Positions 54,030-62,352 of a stretch of 64,000 bases of DNA are shown here, in pieces. The DNA lies in contig NZ_CP158367.1 in NCBI RefSeq assembly GCF_040267685.1, positions 496,001 to 560,000 of the forward strand, read 5' to 3'. Source of the DNA: Proteinivorax tanatarense. Lineage in GTDB: Bacteria; Bacillota; Proteinivoracia; Proteinivoracales; Proteinivoracaceae. Position 1 is the stretch's first letter. The number at the start of each line of letters is the position of its first letter. A program made the translations under genes and the position numbers. Below the pieces are notes generated by a model that saw only the letters and a program-made list of their open reading frames with translations, searched no databases and was not told the origin of the DNA.

Positions 54030-55841
54030 TTGAACGATAAAGTTAAGCAAATGCCAGCTAGTCCTGGAGTATATATTATGAAGGATAAATATGGTGATGT
54101 TATTTATGTAGGTAAAGCAGCTTCATTAAAAAACAGAGTTAAATCTTATTTTCAAAATACAGAAAAGAAGGGAGCTAAAGTTACTGCTCTTGTTGCTAAC
54201 ATAGAAGATTTGGATTATATAATTACCGATTCTGAAGTAGAAGCATTGATATTAGAAAGTAATTTAATTAAGAAATATCGTCCTAAATACAACATTTCCT
54301 TAAAAGATGATAAACACTATCCCTATATAAAAATAGATGTTACTCAGGATTTTCCTAAAGTAGAAAAAGTACGAAAAATTAGCAAGGATAAAGCTCGGTA
54401 CTTTGGCCCTTATCCCAGTGCTGGAGCTGTAAATGAAACCTTACAGCTAGTTCATAAAATCTTTCCTCTTAGACGATGTAAAGGAAAGTTGGAGCATAAA
54501 GATAGGGCCTGCTTGAACTACCAGATTAATCGTTGCTATGCCCCTTGCCAAAAAAAAGTTACTTCTGAAGAATATCGCAAAGTGGTAAATGAAGTGTTGC
54601 AGTTTTTAGAGGGAAAGAGTGCTCATTTAGTAAAAAAGATAGAAGCAGAAATGAAAGAACAGGCTGCTCAATTGAATTTTGAAAAGGCGGCTGAGCTTAG
54701 GGATCAATTAAAAGGATTAAAAAGTGTTACTGAAAAACAAAAAGTCATTTTTAGCGACCTTACCGATCGTGATATTTTAGCTGTAGCTGATGGTGGTAAC
54801 TTAGCCTGTATTCAGGTGTTTAGTATAAGAGGTGGGAAACTATTAGGTAGAGATTCATTTAGATTGGAAAATACAGGTGGGTCAACTGCAGAGGAATTAT
54901 TGTCTGCATTTATAACACAATTTTATGAGAATGCACCTATAGTTCCAGGGGAAATTTTAGTACCTGTAGATCTATCTGAATACAGTCTAGTTTACGAATT
55001 TTTGAGAAGAAAAAGAGGGGCAAAAGTCACTGTAAAGGTGCCGCAAAAAGGGGAGAAAAAAGACCTCCTAATTTTGGCCAAAAAAAATGCTCGGTTACAA
55101 CTTGAGCAATATGAAAGGCAAGGTGGAGTAGAAAAACACCGTGGCGAAAAAGGGATAGTTGAATTAGCTAAAGAATTAAAATTCCAGGAGCTCCCGTGGC
55201 GCATGGAATGTTATGACATTTCAAATATCCAAGGAGAATATTCCGTGGCTTCTATGGTGGTTTTTGAAGGTGGGAGACCGGCAAAAGATAAATATAGAAA
55301 GTTTAAAATTAAAACAGTGGAAGGACCTAACGACTTTGCATCAATGGCTGAAGTGCTAACCCGTAGATTAAAAAAATATAGAGATGGCGATGAAAAATTT
55401 AGTCCATTACCACACCTTATTGTAATAGATGGAGGTAAGGGTCAGCTTTCTTCAGCTTATAAAATTGTAAAGGATATGGGCTATGACCAAATAAAAATTA
55501 TAGGGTTAGCTAAAAAGATGGAAGAAGTGTTTTTTCCTCAACAATCTGAACCCCATATCTTGCCAAGAAACAGCGAAGGTCTGTACCTCCTTCAAAGAAT
55601 TAGAGATGAAGCTCATCGCTTTGCTATAACCTATCACAGGACTCTCAGGAAGAATGAAACTTTTACATCCGAATTGGACAGAATAGAAGGAGTAGGCCCC
55701 AACAGAAGAAATGCTTTGCTTAAAGTGTTTAATTCGTTAGAAGAAATTTCCACAAAAGATGTAGGTGAAATAGCTGCGGTGCCAGGTATACCATGGCAGG
55801 TGGCGGAGAATGTATATAAGTACTTTAGAAAGACAAAATAA
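54030..55841 (+). CDS. uvrC: UvrC, excinuclease ABC subunit C
   Basis: 603 residues from TTG 54030. GIY-YIG nuclease domain at the start (PASPGVYIMKDKYGDVIYVG), UVR motif ~200-235 (LNFEKAAELRDQLK), RNase-H-like 5' nuclease domain (MECYDISNIQGEYSVASMVV, LIVIDGGKGQLSSAYKIV), and C-terminal helix-hairpin-helix (IEGVGPNRRNALLKVF). Makes both incisions. Separated from uvrBA by a small gene and repeat debris; its ribosome site (GGTGAT) is weak. Confidence 0.97.
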   Translation: MNDKVKQMPASPGVYIMKDKYGDVIYVGKAASLKNRVKSYFQNTEKKGAKVTALVANIEDLDYIITDSEVEALILESNLIKKYRPKYNISLKDDKHYPYIKIDVTQDFPKVEKVRKISKDKARYFGPYPSAGAVNETLQLVHKIFPLRRCKGKLEHKDRACLNYQINRCYAPCQKKVTSEEYRKVVNEVLQFLEGKSAHLVKKIEAEMKEQAAQLNFEKAAELRDQLKGLKSVTEKQKVIFSDLTDRDILAVADGGNLACIQVFSIRGGKLLGRDSFRLENTGGSTAEELLSAFITQFYENAPIVPGEILVPVDLSEYSLVYEFLRRKRGAKVTVKVPQKGEKKDLLILAKKNARLQLEQYERQGGVEKHRGEKGIVELAKELKFQELPWRMECYDISNIQGEYSVASMVVFEGGRPAKDKYRKFKIKTVEGPNDFASMAEVLTRRLKKYRDGDEKFSPLPHLIVIDGGKGQLSSAYKIVKDMGYDQIKIIGLAKKMEEVFFPQQSEPHILPRNSEGLYLLQRIRDEAHRFAITYHRTLRKNETFTSELDRIEGVGPNRRNALLKVFNSLEEISTKDVGEIAAVPGIPWQVAENVYKYFRKTK

Positions 55842-55877
55842 AATGGTCGGCATAAGTCCGGCTATTTTATTTTTTTA
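55840..55877 (+). terminator. uvrC terminator
   Basis: AAAATGGTCGG / CCGGCTATTTT (two G-T pairs) with loop CATAAGT, followed by ATTTTTTT. Starts at the stop codon. Confidence 0.85.
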
Positions 55878-55982
55878 GATTAAAAAGATAGATAACTTAA
55901 AGAGATTTAGCCCTATTTAGCAGATTGTTAATAAAATAATTAATAATATTAATAAATTAATTAAAATATTTCACAAAAAAGG

Positions 55983-56010
55983 TTGCATTATTTATAAAGT
56001 TGAGTATAAT
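55983..56010 (+). promoter_or_regulatory. Promoter before the SHOCT-like microprotein
   Basis: TTGCAT (55983-55988), 16 nt, TATAAT (56005-56010). The same -35 core and spacing recur before the DUF2089 gene. The flanking region is very AT-rich and otherwise empty. Confidence 0.6.
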
Positions 56011-56165
56011 AAAAGTAAGAATAAATATTTAAAAGGTATTAATTAAAAATGTTAACAACTGCGACAAGAAAATTGATATTATTCAGGGGTTTTTAGAAAA
56101 AAACTGCCACGTGATGTAAAGTTTTATAATCGCTTAACCCATTATAAAAAAAGGAGGAATTAGTA

Positions 56166-56267
56166 ATGGTAGAAGACGTTAAATTGATGGTTTTAGAGAT
56201 GGTAAGTTCAAAAAAGATATCAGAAAAACAGGCTGAAAAGTTAATAGATTCCTTTAGGTATAAATAG
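56166..56267 (+). CDS. 33-residue SHOCT-like microprotein
   Basis: ATG 56166 behind AAAAAAGGAGGAA, 33 codons: VEDVKLMVLEMVSSKKISEK then QAEKLIDSFRYK. It matches the helical module at the start of the DUF4097 protein downstream (KQMILEMMEKGKISQKQADE) with the same hydrophobic spacing, and nothing else is attached. A strong ribosome site and its own promoter argue for a real gene; the alternative is the stump of a lost DUF4097-type gene. Confidence 0.6.
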   Translation: MVEDVKLMVLEMVSSKKISEKQAEKLIDSFRYK

Positions 56268-56392
56268 TTTTGTTGGTTTAGGCTAACTATATGTAGCCTA
56301 CTTACTTAAAATTGTAATTAGGGCAAAAGTTAGCTTAGTTAGCACCAGTTGGTGGGGAACCCCCTCTGGTTGAAATTATTTAATTAATGATG

Positions 56393-56420
56393 TTTGCAAT
56401 AAACTTAATTATGTGTATAA
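56393..56420 (+). promoter_or_regulatory. Promoter of the DUF2089-DUF4097 operon
   Basis: TTGCAA (56393-56398), 16 nt, TATAAT (56415-56420) with TGTG just before the -10. Upstream (56344-56369) an imperfect hairpin GGTGGGG/CCCCCTCT may end transcripts from the microprotein gene. Confidence 0.65.
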
Positions 56421-56489
56421 TTAAATCAAAGCTTAAAAAAATTAATGCTAATATTGATATAGTTAAGTTGAAAAGTAGGAGGTGCCTAA

Positions 56490-56876
56490 ATGAAAAAGCA
56501 GGCAATAGGGAAATGTCCTATTTGCGACTCTCATTTAAATGTGGCTAGGCTGAAATGTAAGAAGTGTGATACTGCTATAGAAGGTGATTTTGATTTATGT
56601 AAATTCTGTAGGCTAGATAGGGAACAAAAAGAGTTTGTGGAAGTGTTTATAAAGAGCAGAGGTAACATTAAAGAGGTAGAAAGAGAATTAGGGATTTCTT
56701 ATCCGACGGTACGAAGTAGGTTAGAAGGGGTAATAGAAGCACTTGGTTACAGACCGGAACCAGTTCCAAAAGTGGATTCCGAAACAGCAAGGAGGCGCAA
56801 AAAAGTCCTTGATGCTTTAAATAGTGGTGATATTACAGCTGAAGAAGCTGTAGAATTATTAAAAGAGCATAATTAA
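56490..56876 (+). CDS. DUF2089 family zinc-ribbon / HTH protein
   Basis: 128 residues. Zinc-ribbon cysteines CPICDSHLNVARLKCKKC and CKFC; a sigma-like helix-turn-helix (NIKEVERELGISYPTVRSRL); and a C-terminal SHOCT-like helix pair (VLDALNSGDITAEEAVELLK). A likely transcription regulator of the downstream genes, the first gene of the operon. AGGAGGTG before ATG 56490. Confidence 0.88.
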   Translation: MKKQAIGKCPICDSHLNVARLKCKKCDTAIEGDFDLCKFCRLDREQKEFVEVFIKSRGNIKEVERELGISYPTVRSRLEGVIEALGYRPEPVPKVDSETARRRKKVLDALNSGDITAEEAVELLKEHN

Positions 56877-56883
56877 CAACAAA

Positions 56884-56908
56884 ACTCCATCCTAGCAAAG
56901 GGTGGAGT
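56884..56908 (+). other. Hairpin after the DUF2089 gene
   Basis: ACTCCATCC / GGGTGGAGT, 9 bp with one T-G pair, loop TAGCAAA, no T-run. Possible partial attenuator between regulator and structural genes. Confidence 0.5.
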
Positions 56909-56970
56909 GGTAAAAAATTTTAACTACCTAATTCAGAATATATAAAATAAAAAGAAAAGGGGGAGGAGAA

Positions 56971-57978
56971 GTGGGGGTTACTGAAAAACAAATGATTTTA
57001 GAAATGATGGAGAAAGGGAAAATATCTCAAAAGCAAGCAGATGAACTGCTTGATGCATTAGAAAAGGATAATTCTCAATCCCAGCAATCCGAGAAAGAAT
57101 CAAGTAGTAAAGATGAGGGTGAGAAAAGCTCCTTTTATGATGATGGTGGTGCTGAATGTAATGAAGGTTTTTCTTTATTTGATAATATTAAAGATGTTTT
57201 TGGCATGACAGTGAATAGCAGTTACAAATATGAGTTTTATAGAGAATTTACTCATACATTTGAAAGCTCTGAAATATTCGTGGATCTCAAAACAAAAAAA
57301 GGAGATATATTTGTTCAAGGATGGAATAAGCCCCATGGTCTTATCCAAGAGACAGTTGTTGTTCAAGGGGTAAAGGGTAAAGAAAGGGCAAAGGAATATG
57401 TCGATAAGTATCATAAGCTTTCTTTAGGTAAAGATTTTATAAAAGGAAACCCAAAAAATAAAAAAAGAAAAATATCTGTTTGTTATAATCTTTTTTTACC
57501 ACAAGATAAAGTTTATAAGCTGGACCTATCATCTACTAACGATGAAATTTTAGTAGAGAACATTAACACTGACTTATGCGATGTTAGCTTAGTAAATGGT
57601 GAGTTTAAAATTAATAACATAGTTGCAAATCTATTGGATATTTCTCTAGTAAACGGAGATGGTGTCGCTCAAGGAAAGTTCAAGAACATTAATGTTTCCA
57701 CTGTTAATGGTGACCTTGTGATTAAAGAAGAAGCTTTATTGCCAGGAAATGCAGATATTTCCACTGTCAATGGTGACATTAAGTTTTATTTACCTATGTC
57801 AGGTGAAGGGGTTAAAGTTGATATGAATTCTGTGAATGGAAGCTTAGAAATTAATCATCAGAATTATGTACTCAAGGGTAAGAAACTTGCATTTACTAAA
57901 GATTATGAAGTGCATGGGGCAAGGCGGTCGTATGATATTAACTCCGTTAACGGGGATCTTGTATTTGAAGAATTATAA
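56971..57978 (+). CDS. DUF4097 beta-solenoid protein with N-terminal SHOCT-like module
   Basis: 335 residues from GTG 56971 behind GGGGAGGAG. Residues 1-30 are the SHOCT-like helices (EKQMILEMMEKGKISQKQAD), then an acidic Ser/Gln linker, then a repeating beta domain with six V-N-G turns (DVSLVNGE, DISLVNGD, NVSTVNGD, DISTVNGD, DMNSVNGS, DINSVNGD) about 20-25 residues apart. No signal peptide. This is the YvlB-like type; function unknown, often linked to envelope-stress regulons. Confidence 0.88.
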   Translation: MGVTEKQMILEMMEKGKISQKQADELLDALEKDNSQSQQSEKESSSKDEGEKSSFYDDGGAECNEGFSLFDNIKDVFGMTVNSSYKYEFYREFTHTFESSEIFVDLKTKKGDIFVQGWNKPHGLIQETVVVQGVKGKERAKEYVDKYHKLSLGKDFIKGNPKNKKRKISVCYNLFLPQDKVYKLDLSSTNDEILVENINTDLCDVSLVNGEFKINNIVANLLDISLVNGDGVAQGKFKNINVSTVNGDLVIKEEALLPGNADISTVNGDIKFYLPMSGEGVKVDMNSVNGSLEINHQNYVLKGKKLAFTKDYEVHGARRSYDINSVNGDLVFEEL

Positions 57979-57994
57979 GAAAGGGTGTTAATAA

Positions 57995-58306
57995 ATGTTA
58001 GAAATTTTACAAACGTCTGCGGTGCAAATTGGGATATTTATTTTAATTTTAGTTGCAATTATTTGTAACATGATTGTTAAGTTAACCATGGTAAAGTCTG
58101 GTATCTATAAAAATTATTCAAAGAATAAGATAAGTGCTGGGAGAATACAGGGTGGACTTTGGACATTGGGTATCGGTCTTTTAGCAATTGCGTTTATCCA
58201 ACTGGATAATGTAGGTTTTTGGTTAGGTTTTTGGATTTTAATAGCAATGGCAGGTTTGATACAAATAATATCTGCACTTTTAGGTAGTAGAAGTAAATAC
58301 TTTTAG
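57995..58306 (+). CDS. Small three-segment membrane protein
   Basis: 103 residues: membrane segments ~10-33 (IGIFILILVAIICNMIVKLT), ~53-70 and ~75-95 with a short charged loop (YKNYSKNKISAGRIQGG). No known motif. Sixteen nt after the DUF4097 gene and before a second solenoid protein, so it may anchor or signal for the set. Confidence 0.75.
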   Translation: MLEILQTSAVQIGIFILILVAIICNMIVKLTMVKSGIYKNYSKNKISAGRIQGGLWTLGIGLLAIAFIQLDNVGFWLGFWILIAMAGLIQIISALLGSRSKYF

Positions 58307-58328
58307 AAGAGCTAGGAAGGTGATGTCA

Positions 58329-59345
58329 ATGGCGCACCTTAACAAAGAATTTCAAATTTCTCCACAGCATAAAGTGGCGTTTTCTATGGACAAAGGAGAA
58401 ATAGATGTTAGGGGCTGGGATGAGGATTTATGTAAAGTCGTTGTGGAAAGCGACCAAGAGGTAGTTTTTACTCATAAAAAAAAAATAAATAGGTTATTTT
58501 TAAGCGCTGGCGAAGGTGAAAATAAAAAGGTGCAGATGTACTTGCCAAGGACTTGTAATATCTTTATAAACGGTAGTTATTTAGATCTATCAGTAGCTAA
58601 CTTCGATTATAAATTAAAGGTTGAAAATGGAAATGGAAAAATATCTGTAACCAACTTTTTAGGAGACATAAGTTTAGAGCAGAGCAAAGGCAGTATCGAG
58701 CTTGTTTCAAACTGTGGCAGATTAAAGGCTGATTTAGGAAATGTAAATACAGAAGTTTTTAATCATACAGGAGATCTAACAATAGATGCAGGTAGTGGTG
58801 ACTTGTATGTTAAGGGTTTAGATGGAGCAGCTAACTTGGTGCTAGCTAAGGGGAACCATACGGTAACAGAAAGTAAAGGGAGCTTGTGTTTTAGCTCAGC
58901 GGGAGAGATAGATATAACTTCCTGTAGGTTTACTCAAATTAGAGGAGTAGGTGCTGGAAATACAGTGTTGGAATTGCCTAAAACGTTAATTTTAAATTAT
59001 GATATCGTTAGAAATGGAGATATGTGCCTGTTCATCCCGCCAAATTCTTCTTTAAATTTAGAAGCATTCTTTGATTCTGTGGATAATAAGGTGGAGTCGT
59101 TAAAAACAGAAAAAAACCCGGGGTTCTACAGGATAAATAAAGGTGCTGAATGGATGGCAGAAGTTAAATTGCAAGGGAAGCATTTGGATATTCAAAGTAA
59201 AAATGACGAGTGTGCTGATAAATATGAGAGCAATACATCGGGAAGTAAAGAAGCTTTAAGGATTTTAAAGATGGTTGAAGAGGGAGATTTGGACCCTCAA
59301 GAAGCGGAAGAGCTTCTGGAAGCTATAGATAAGGAGGTAGAGTGA
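58329..59345 (+). CDS. DUF4097-like beta-rich protein with C-terminal SHOCT-like module
   Basis: 338 residues from ATG 58329 (AGGAAGG 8 nt before; GTG 58320 and ATG 58323 are too close). Beta-rich repeats from ~15 to 285 (KISVTNFLGDISLEQSKGSI, LTIDAGSGDLYVKGLDGA). The helical module is at the other end here: ALRILKMVEEGDLDPQEAEE then LLEAIDKE. Stop overlaps the next start by one nt (TGATG at 59343-59347). Confidence 0.8.
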   Translation: MAHLNKEFQISPQHKVAFSMDKGEIDVRGWDEDLCKVVVESDQEVVFTHKKKINRLFLSAGEGENKKVQMYLPRTCNIFINGSYLDLSVANFDYKLKVENGNGKISVTNFLGDISLEQSKGSIELVSNCGRLKADLGNVNTEVFNHTGDLTIDAGSGDLYVKGLDGAANLVLAKGNHTVTESKGSLCFSSAGEIDITSCRFTQIRGVGAGNTVLELPKTLILNYDIVRNGDMCLFIPPNSSLNLEAFFDSVDNKVESLKTEKNPGFYRINKGAEWMAEVKLQGKHLDIQSKNDECADKYESNTSGSKEALRILKMVEEGDLDPQEAEELLEAIDKEVE

Positions 59346-59698
59346 TGAATGAAAAAATGCAAGTTTTAAAAATGATTGAATCAGGCAAGGTTACTGCAGA
59401 AGAAGGTATGAAATTACTAGCAGCGGTAGAGAGTAAAGGAGATAATAGTACTTCAAAAAGCAGTGCTAGGCAGCTGAGGATTAAAGTTATAAATAAAGAT
59501 AGCGGTAGAGTTAAAACTAATATTAAAATTCCTATGTATTTAGTATCCATAGGCATGAAATTCATTCCCCAAGACAGTTCTCTAACTAGAAAAGAGTTAG
59601 CAGAAGCAATTCAATTGGCTAAAGATAAAGGAGAAGGTACTGTGTTAGAGGTAGAAGACAAAGATTCTAATTACGATGTTCACATTATGGTGGAGTAG
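59345..59698 (+). CDS. SHOCT-like module protein, paralogue 1
   Basis: 117 residues from ATG 59345 (AAGGAGG 7 nt before). N-terminal module MQVLKMIESGKVTAEEGMKL, Ser-rich linker, then a small domain (LRIKVINKDSGRVKTNIKIP, MYLVSIGMKFIP) shared with the next protein. Translationally coupled to the gene before it. Confidence 0.8.
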   Translation: MNEKMQVLKMIESGKVTAEEGMKLLAAVESKGDNSTSKSSARQLRIKVINKDSGRVKTNIKIPMYLVSIGMKFIPQDSSLTRKELAEAIQLAKDKGEGTVLEVEDKDSNYDVHIMVE

Positions 59699-59716
59699 AA
59701 TAGAGGGGGGGATATT

Positions 59717-60094
59717 TTGTCACAAAGCAAATTACATGTTTTGCAAATGGTTAAAGAGGGAAAGGTTTCTGCAGAACAGGGGCTTGAACTACTTGATGCA
59801 CTAGAAAAAGAAGCCCCGCATAGTCAAAGGGAGTTTGTTGATCAATATGATATGGATGACCCACGTCATGTTAGAATTAAGATAGTGAAACAAAATGATT
59901 CGAAGTATGTAATAGACATTCCTCTAGGATTAGTAAAGTTCTTAAACTATTTACCTTTAACTAACGCAAAAATAAAAGTAAATAATATGATGATCACTAA
60001 AGAGGAGATTTTGTCAAAAGCTGAACAGGGCGAAAAAGGGGTAATAAAAGAGATTGTTGATGGTCAGAAACATATCTTGATCGAACTTATATAG
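59717..60094 (+). CDS. SHOCT-like module protein, paralogue 2
   Basis: 125 residues from TTG 59717 behind GAGGGGGGG. Same plan as the preceding protein: LHVLQMVKEGKVSAEQGLEL, linker, then VRIKIVKQNDSKYVIDIPLG and LVKFLNYLPL. The C-terminal domain pairs an R-I-K-V/I strand with an I-P-[ML]-[YG] turn and an amphipathic helix, as if to sit at a membrane or bind a partner. Duplicate arisen within the operon. Confidence 0.8.
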   Translation: MSQSKLHVLQMVKEGKVSAEQGLELLDALEKEAPHSQREFVDQYDMDDPRHVRIKIVKQNDSKYVIDIPLGLVKFLNYLPLTNAKIKVNNMMITKEEILSKAEQGEKGVIKEIVDGQKHILIELI

Positions 60095-60116
60095 CTTTAG
60101 ATGGAGTGATTAATAT

Positions 60117-60503
60117 ATGAAGCTGTTATTAATAGTATGTATTATATCTTTGTTAGGGGGGTGCAGTGTGGAGGAAACAAACTCAGTTATAGAAACCGAT
60201 GATTATCCAGAAGCAGTATCGAAACAAAAAGAAGAAGTTAGGATAGCTGGAGGAAGTTTTGTGTATAGCTGTTCTGAAACAAAAAAGCAATACGTATATA
60301 TTGCTTTAGGAGAAAGGCCCACAGGGGGATATTCTATTAAGGTATCAGTGGAAGAGACAAAAGAGAAAATAATTGTAAAATATCAAGAGTTAAAGCCTGA
60401 TAAAGATGACATTGTTACTCAAGCAATAACTTACCCAGATAAAATGTTAGTTTTTGAAAGAGGAAAAGATGTTGAAATTATTAACAAAAATAATAAGGAA
60501 TAG
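60117..60503 (+). CDS. PrcB-type lipoprotein
   Basis: 128 residues. Lipoprotein signal with lipobox LLGGC (cleavage before C16). The mature part matches the protease-complex PrcB C-terminal type: YVYIALGERPTGGYSIKVSV and VTQAITYPDKMLVFERG. Outside of the membrane; may be the envelope member of the upstream set or an independent protein. Confidence 0.8.
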   Translation: MKLLLIVCIISLLGGCSVEETNSVIETDDYPEAVSKQKEEVRIAGGSFVYSCSETKKQYVYIALGERPTGGYSIKVSVEETKEKIIVKYQELKPDKDDIVTQAITYPDKMLVFERGKDVEIINKNNKE

Positions 60504-60524
60504 AAACTATAAAGGATGAAGATA

Positions 60525-61229
60525 ATGAGCGATATTATAAAGGGGCTAGATTTAAATAAAGGGGACTTCATAACTTTTGTTGGTGGTGGTGGTAAAACAA
60601 CTGGTGTTTATTCACTGGGGAAGGTTATGGATGATAGTGTTTTAACCACTACCACTAAAATGTTTCCGCCAAAACAAAAAGGGGTAATAGTAGTAGAGGA
60701 CTGCCTTCCCAAAGACTATAAATATAAACAGTATTTATTAGTAGAAAAGATTGAAAAGGATATCTTAAAAGGGTTGGATAAAGATAGGTTAGCTGACATA
60801 TATGATGAAAATAAAGGTACTTTTATCTGTGAAGGTGACGGTGCAAGGATGAAGCCACTAAAATTATGGGCAAGTCATGAGCCAGCTATCCCGGCTAACT
60901 CTAACGTTGTTTTGTCAGTCATTGGAGCCTCTGTATTAGGGAAAAAATGGGATAGAAACAATGTTCATAGAGATTCTTTGTTAAACTTGGATGGCGAAGT
61001 TATATCGTTTGCTACTATTTTAAAGATCGCAAAAGAAGGTTTTTTTTCTCAAGGGGTTCCATCGGGAGCAAGTTTACATCTTGTTTTTAACCAGTGGGAT
61101 AAAGTAAAGGGAAAATTTAGTGCCAATGAGCTGTTAGAATTTGCACAGGAAATAAAAAAAATTGAACGGAGGCTCATTTCGGTAGCGTTTATTTCATTTA
61201 CAAAAGAAAAGTTATATTATGTTTTCTAA
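60525..61229 (+). CDS. yqeC: YqeC, accessory protein of selenium/molybdenum hydroxylases
   Basis: 234 residues from ATG 60525; the ATG at 60516 overlaps the AAAGGA site. P-loop-like start FITFVGGGGKTTGVYSLGK, TTTTKMFPP, CEGDGARMKPLKLWASHEPA and SVIGASVLGKKW are the YqeC hallmarks. YqeC accompanies selenium-dependent molybdenum hydroxylases such as purine or xanthine hydroxylase; none is in the window, but mobA is. Strong terminator follows. Confidence 0.9.
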   Translation: MSDIIKGLDLNKGDFITFVGGGGKTTGVYSLGKVMDDSVLTTTTKMFPPKQKGVIVVEDCLPKDYKYKQYLLVEKIEKDILKGLDKDRLADIYDENKGTFICEGDGARMKPLKLWASHEPAIPANSNVVLSVIGASVLGKKWDRNNVHRDSLLNLDGEVISFATILKIAKEGFFSQGVPSGASLHLVFNQWDKVKGKFSANELLEFAQEIKKIERRLISVAFISFTKEKLYYVF

Positions 61230-61273
61230 AATTAAACACTTTCCAGTATTTCAACTGGAAAGTGTTTAATTTT
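61229..61273. terminator. Bidirectional terminator after yqeC
   Basis: Perfect 19-bp stem (61229-61247 / 61254-61272), loop ATTTCA. Its left edge is the last base of the yqeC stop; T-rich on both strands, so it also serves the minus-strand gene ending at 61304. Confidence 0.88.
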
Positions 61274-61303
61274 GGGATGGCAACTGCCATATAAGTGTTA
61301 TTT

Positions 61304-62278
61304 TCAAGTTTTTAAACCGGATTTGCTTGCAGGTTTTCCTACTATGTTATTGTTCTTCATCTTTTTATTTTGTTTTTCCAGCATTTTTTTAAGATAGATT
61401 TTTTGGGCGGGAGTAGGGTTTTTGACAATTTTACCTCGCTTATTATCTTTATTTGCTTTTGTCATTACACTGTCCTCCTTTTTAAGTTTAACATCTTTCG
61501 AAGGCTCCACTATAGTTTTATCTTGACGGGGAGCAATTTCAACAAGGGTTGCTTTACTAGCTGTGTTATCATGGTTAATGATTTTATCGGTGTTTTCTTT
61601 AGATTCAGTATTTTGCGTTTCCTGATTTTTTCCCCTATTTTGAGAACTTATGTTTGTTAAAAATATTTCCCAATTAACTTCAGGTATGGAGTTTGTAGTA
61701 AACTTTAAAAGTCCGATTAGTATAGATAGGCCTAACTTTATATAACTTTCTTCTTTGCAATCTTTGGAGCGCCAGTTAATGTTAACTACAGGGATTGAGA
61801 TTTTTTTAAGCGTAGTAAGATGTGTTAAATTTTCTATAGATCTTTTTTGGGGAGGAGATATATAATCAAGTTCAAACATTTTAATAAGAGACCATCGAAA
61901 GTTATCTGCAAGCTTTTTACTTCCGTTTAATGATAATCCGTTGTACTCGGTTTTGAAAATTCCTTCCATGTTTGAAAGGCAAAGTAGCAAATCAAAGGTA
62001 TAAAGTTCTTTATCTTGGTTAGAAGCTATTTTCACATTACAGCCTGAACCTTCAAGTAATCTTTTTGTTTCGGTAAAATAAGACTTTGGGGTGTTATCAT
62101 TGTTGTAAATTAATCCAATGTTTAAGTCTGCCAGGGGACTATCTAAAAAAAGGACTTTTTCTTTTTCTAGTATAGAAAAATTGCTCCATAAATAATTTAG
62201 TGGGAGGTATAGGGTGCCATCATTCTTATAAGCCTCTCCTGGCACTTGGGCATTATATTTAATTATTTTGTAACCCAT
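61304..62278 (-). CDS. Possible degenerate amidase-fold protein with basic tail
   Basis: 324 residues, not firmly recognised. Residues ~40-200 follow the rhythm of an N-acetylmuramoyl-alanine amidase (type 3) domain: VLFLDSPLADLNIGLIYNN in place of the DPGHGG strand, FDLLLCLSNMEG in place of the ADxFvSIHaN strand, SKKLADNFRWSLIKMF, and LTHLTTLKKISIPVVNINWR like the Lr.t..PavLVE segment. The zinc ligands (H, E, H) are absent. The C-terminal ~120 residues are polar and Lys/Asn-rich. Downstream of a YheC/D-type gene on the same strand, so a spore-coat or cortex scaffold role is plausible inference. Confidence 0.5.
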   Translation of the reverse strand: MGYKIIKYNAQVPGEAYKNDGTLYLPLNYLWSNFSILEKEKVLFLDSPLADLNIGLIYNNDNTPKSYFTETKRLLEGSGCNVKIASNQDKELYTFDLLLCLSNMEGIFKTEYNGLSLNGSKKLADNFRWSLIKMFELDYISPPQKRSIENLTHLTTLKKISIPVVNINWRSKDCKEESYIKLGLSILIGLLKFTTNSIPEVNWEIFLTNISSQNRGKNQETQNTESKENTDKIINHDNTASKATLVEIAPRQDKTIVEPSKDVKLKKEDSVMTKANKDNKRGKIVKNPTPAQKIYLKKMLEKQNKKMKNNNIVGKPASKSGLKT

Positions 62279-62352
62279 ATCTTAAACCTCCTCTATATTA
62301 GGATATTTTATTGTATTCTAATTTGGGCTAAAGGTGAGAAAAATAATTAAGG

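Noticed and set aside
53708-54040. Plus-strand 110-codon frame before uvrC
   Set aside because: Reads through two tandem repeat copies; the protein is itself an exact internal duplicate made of repeat text.
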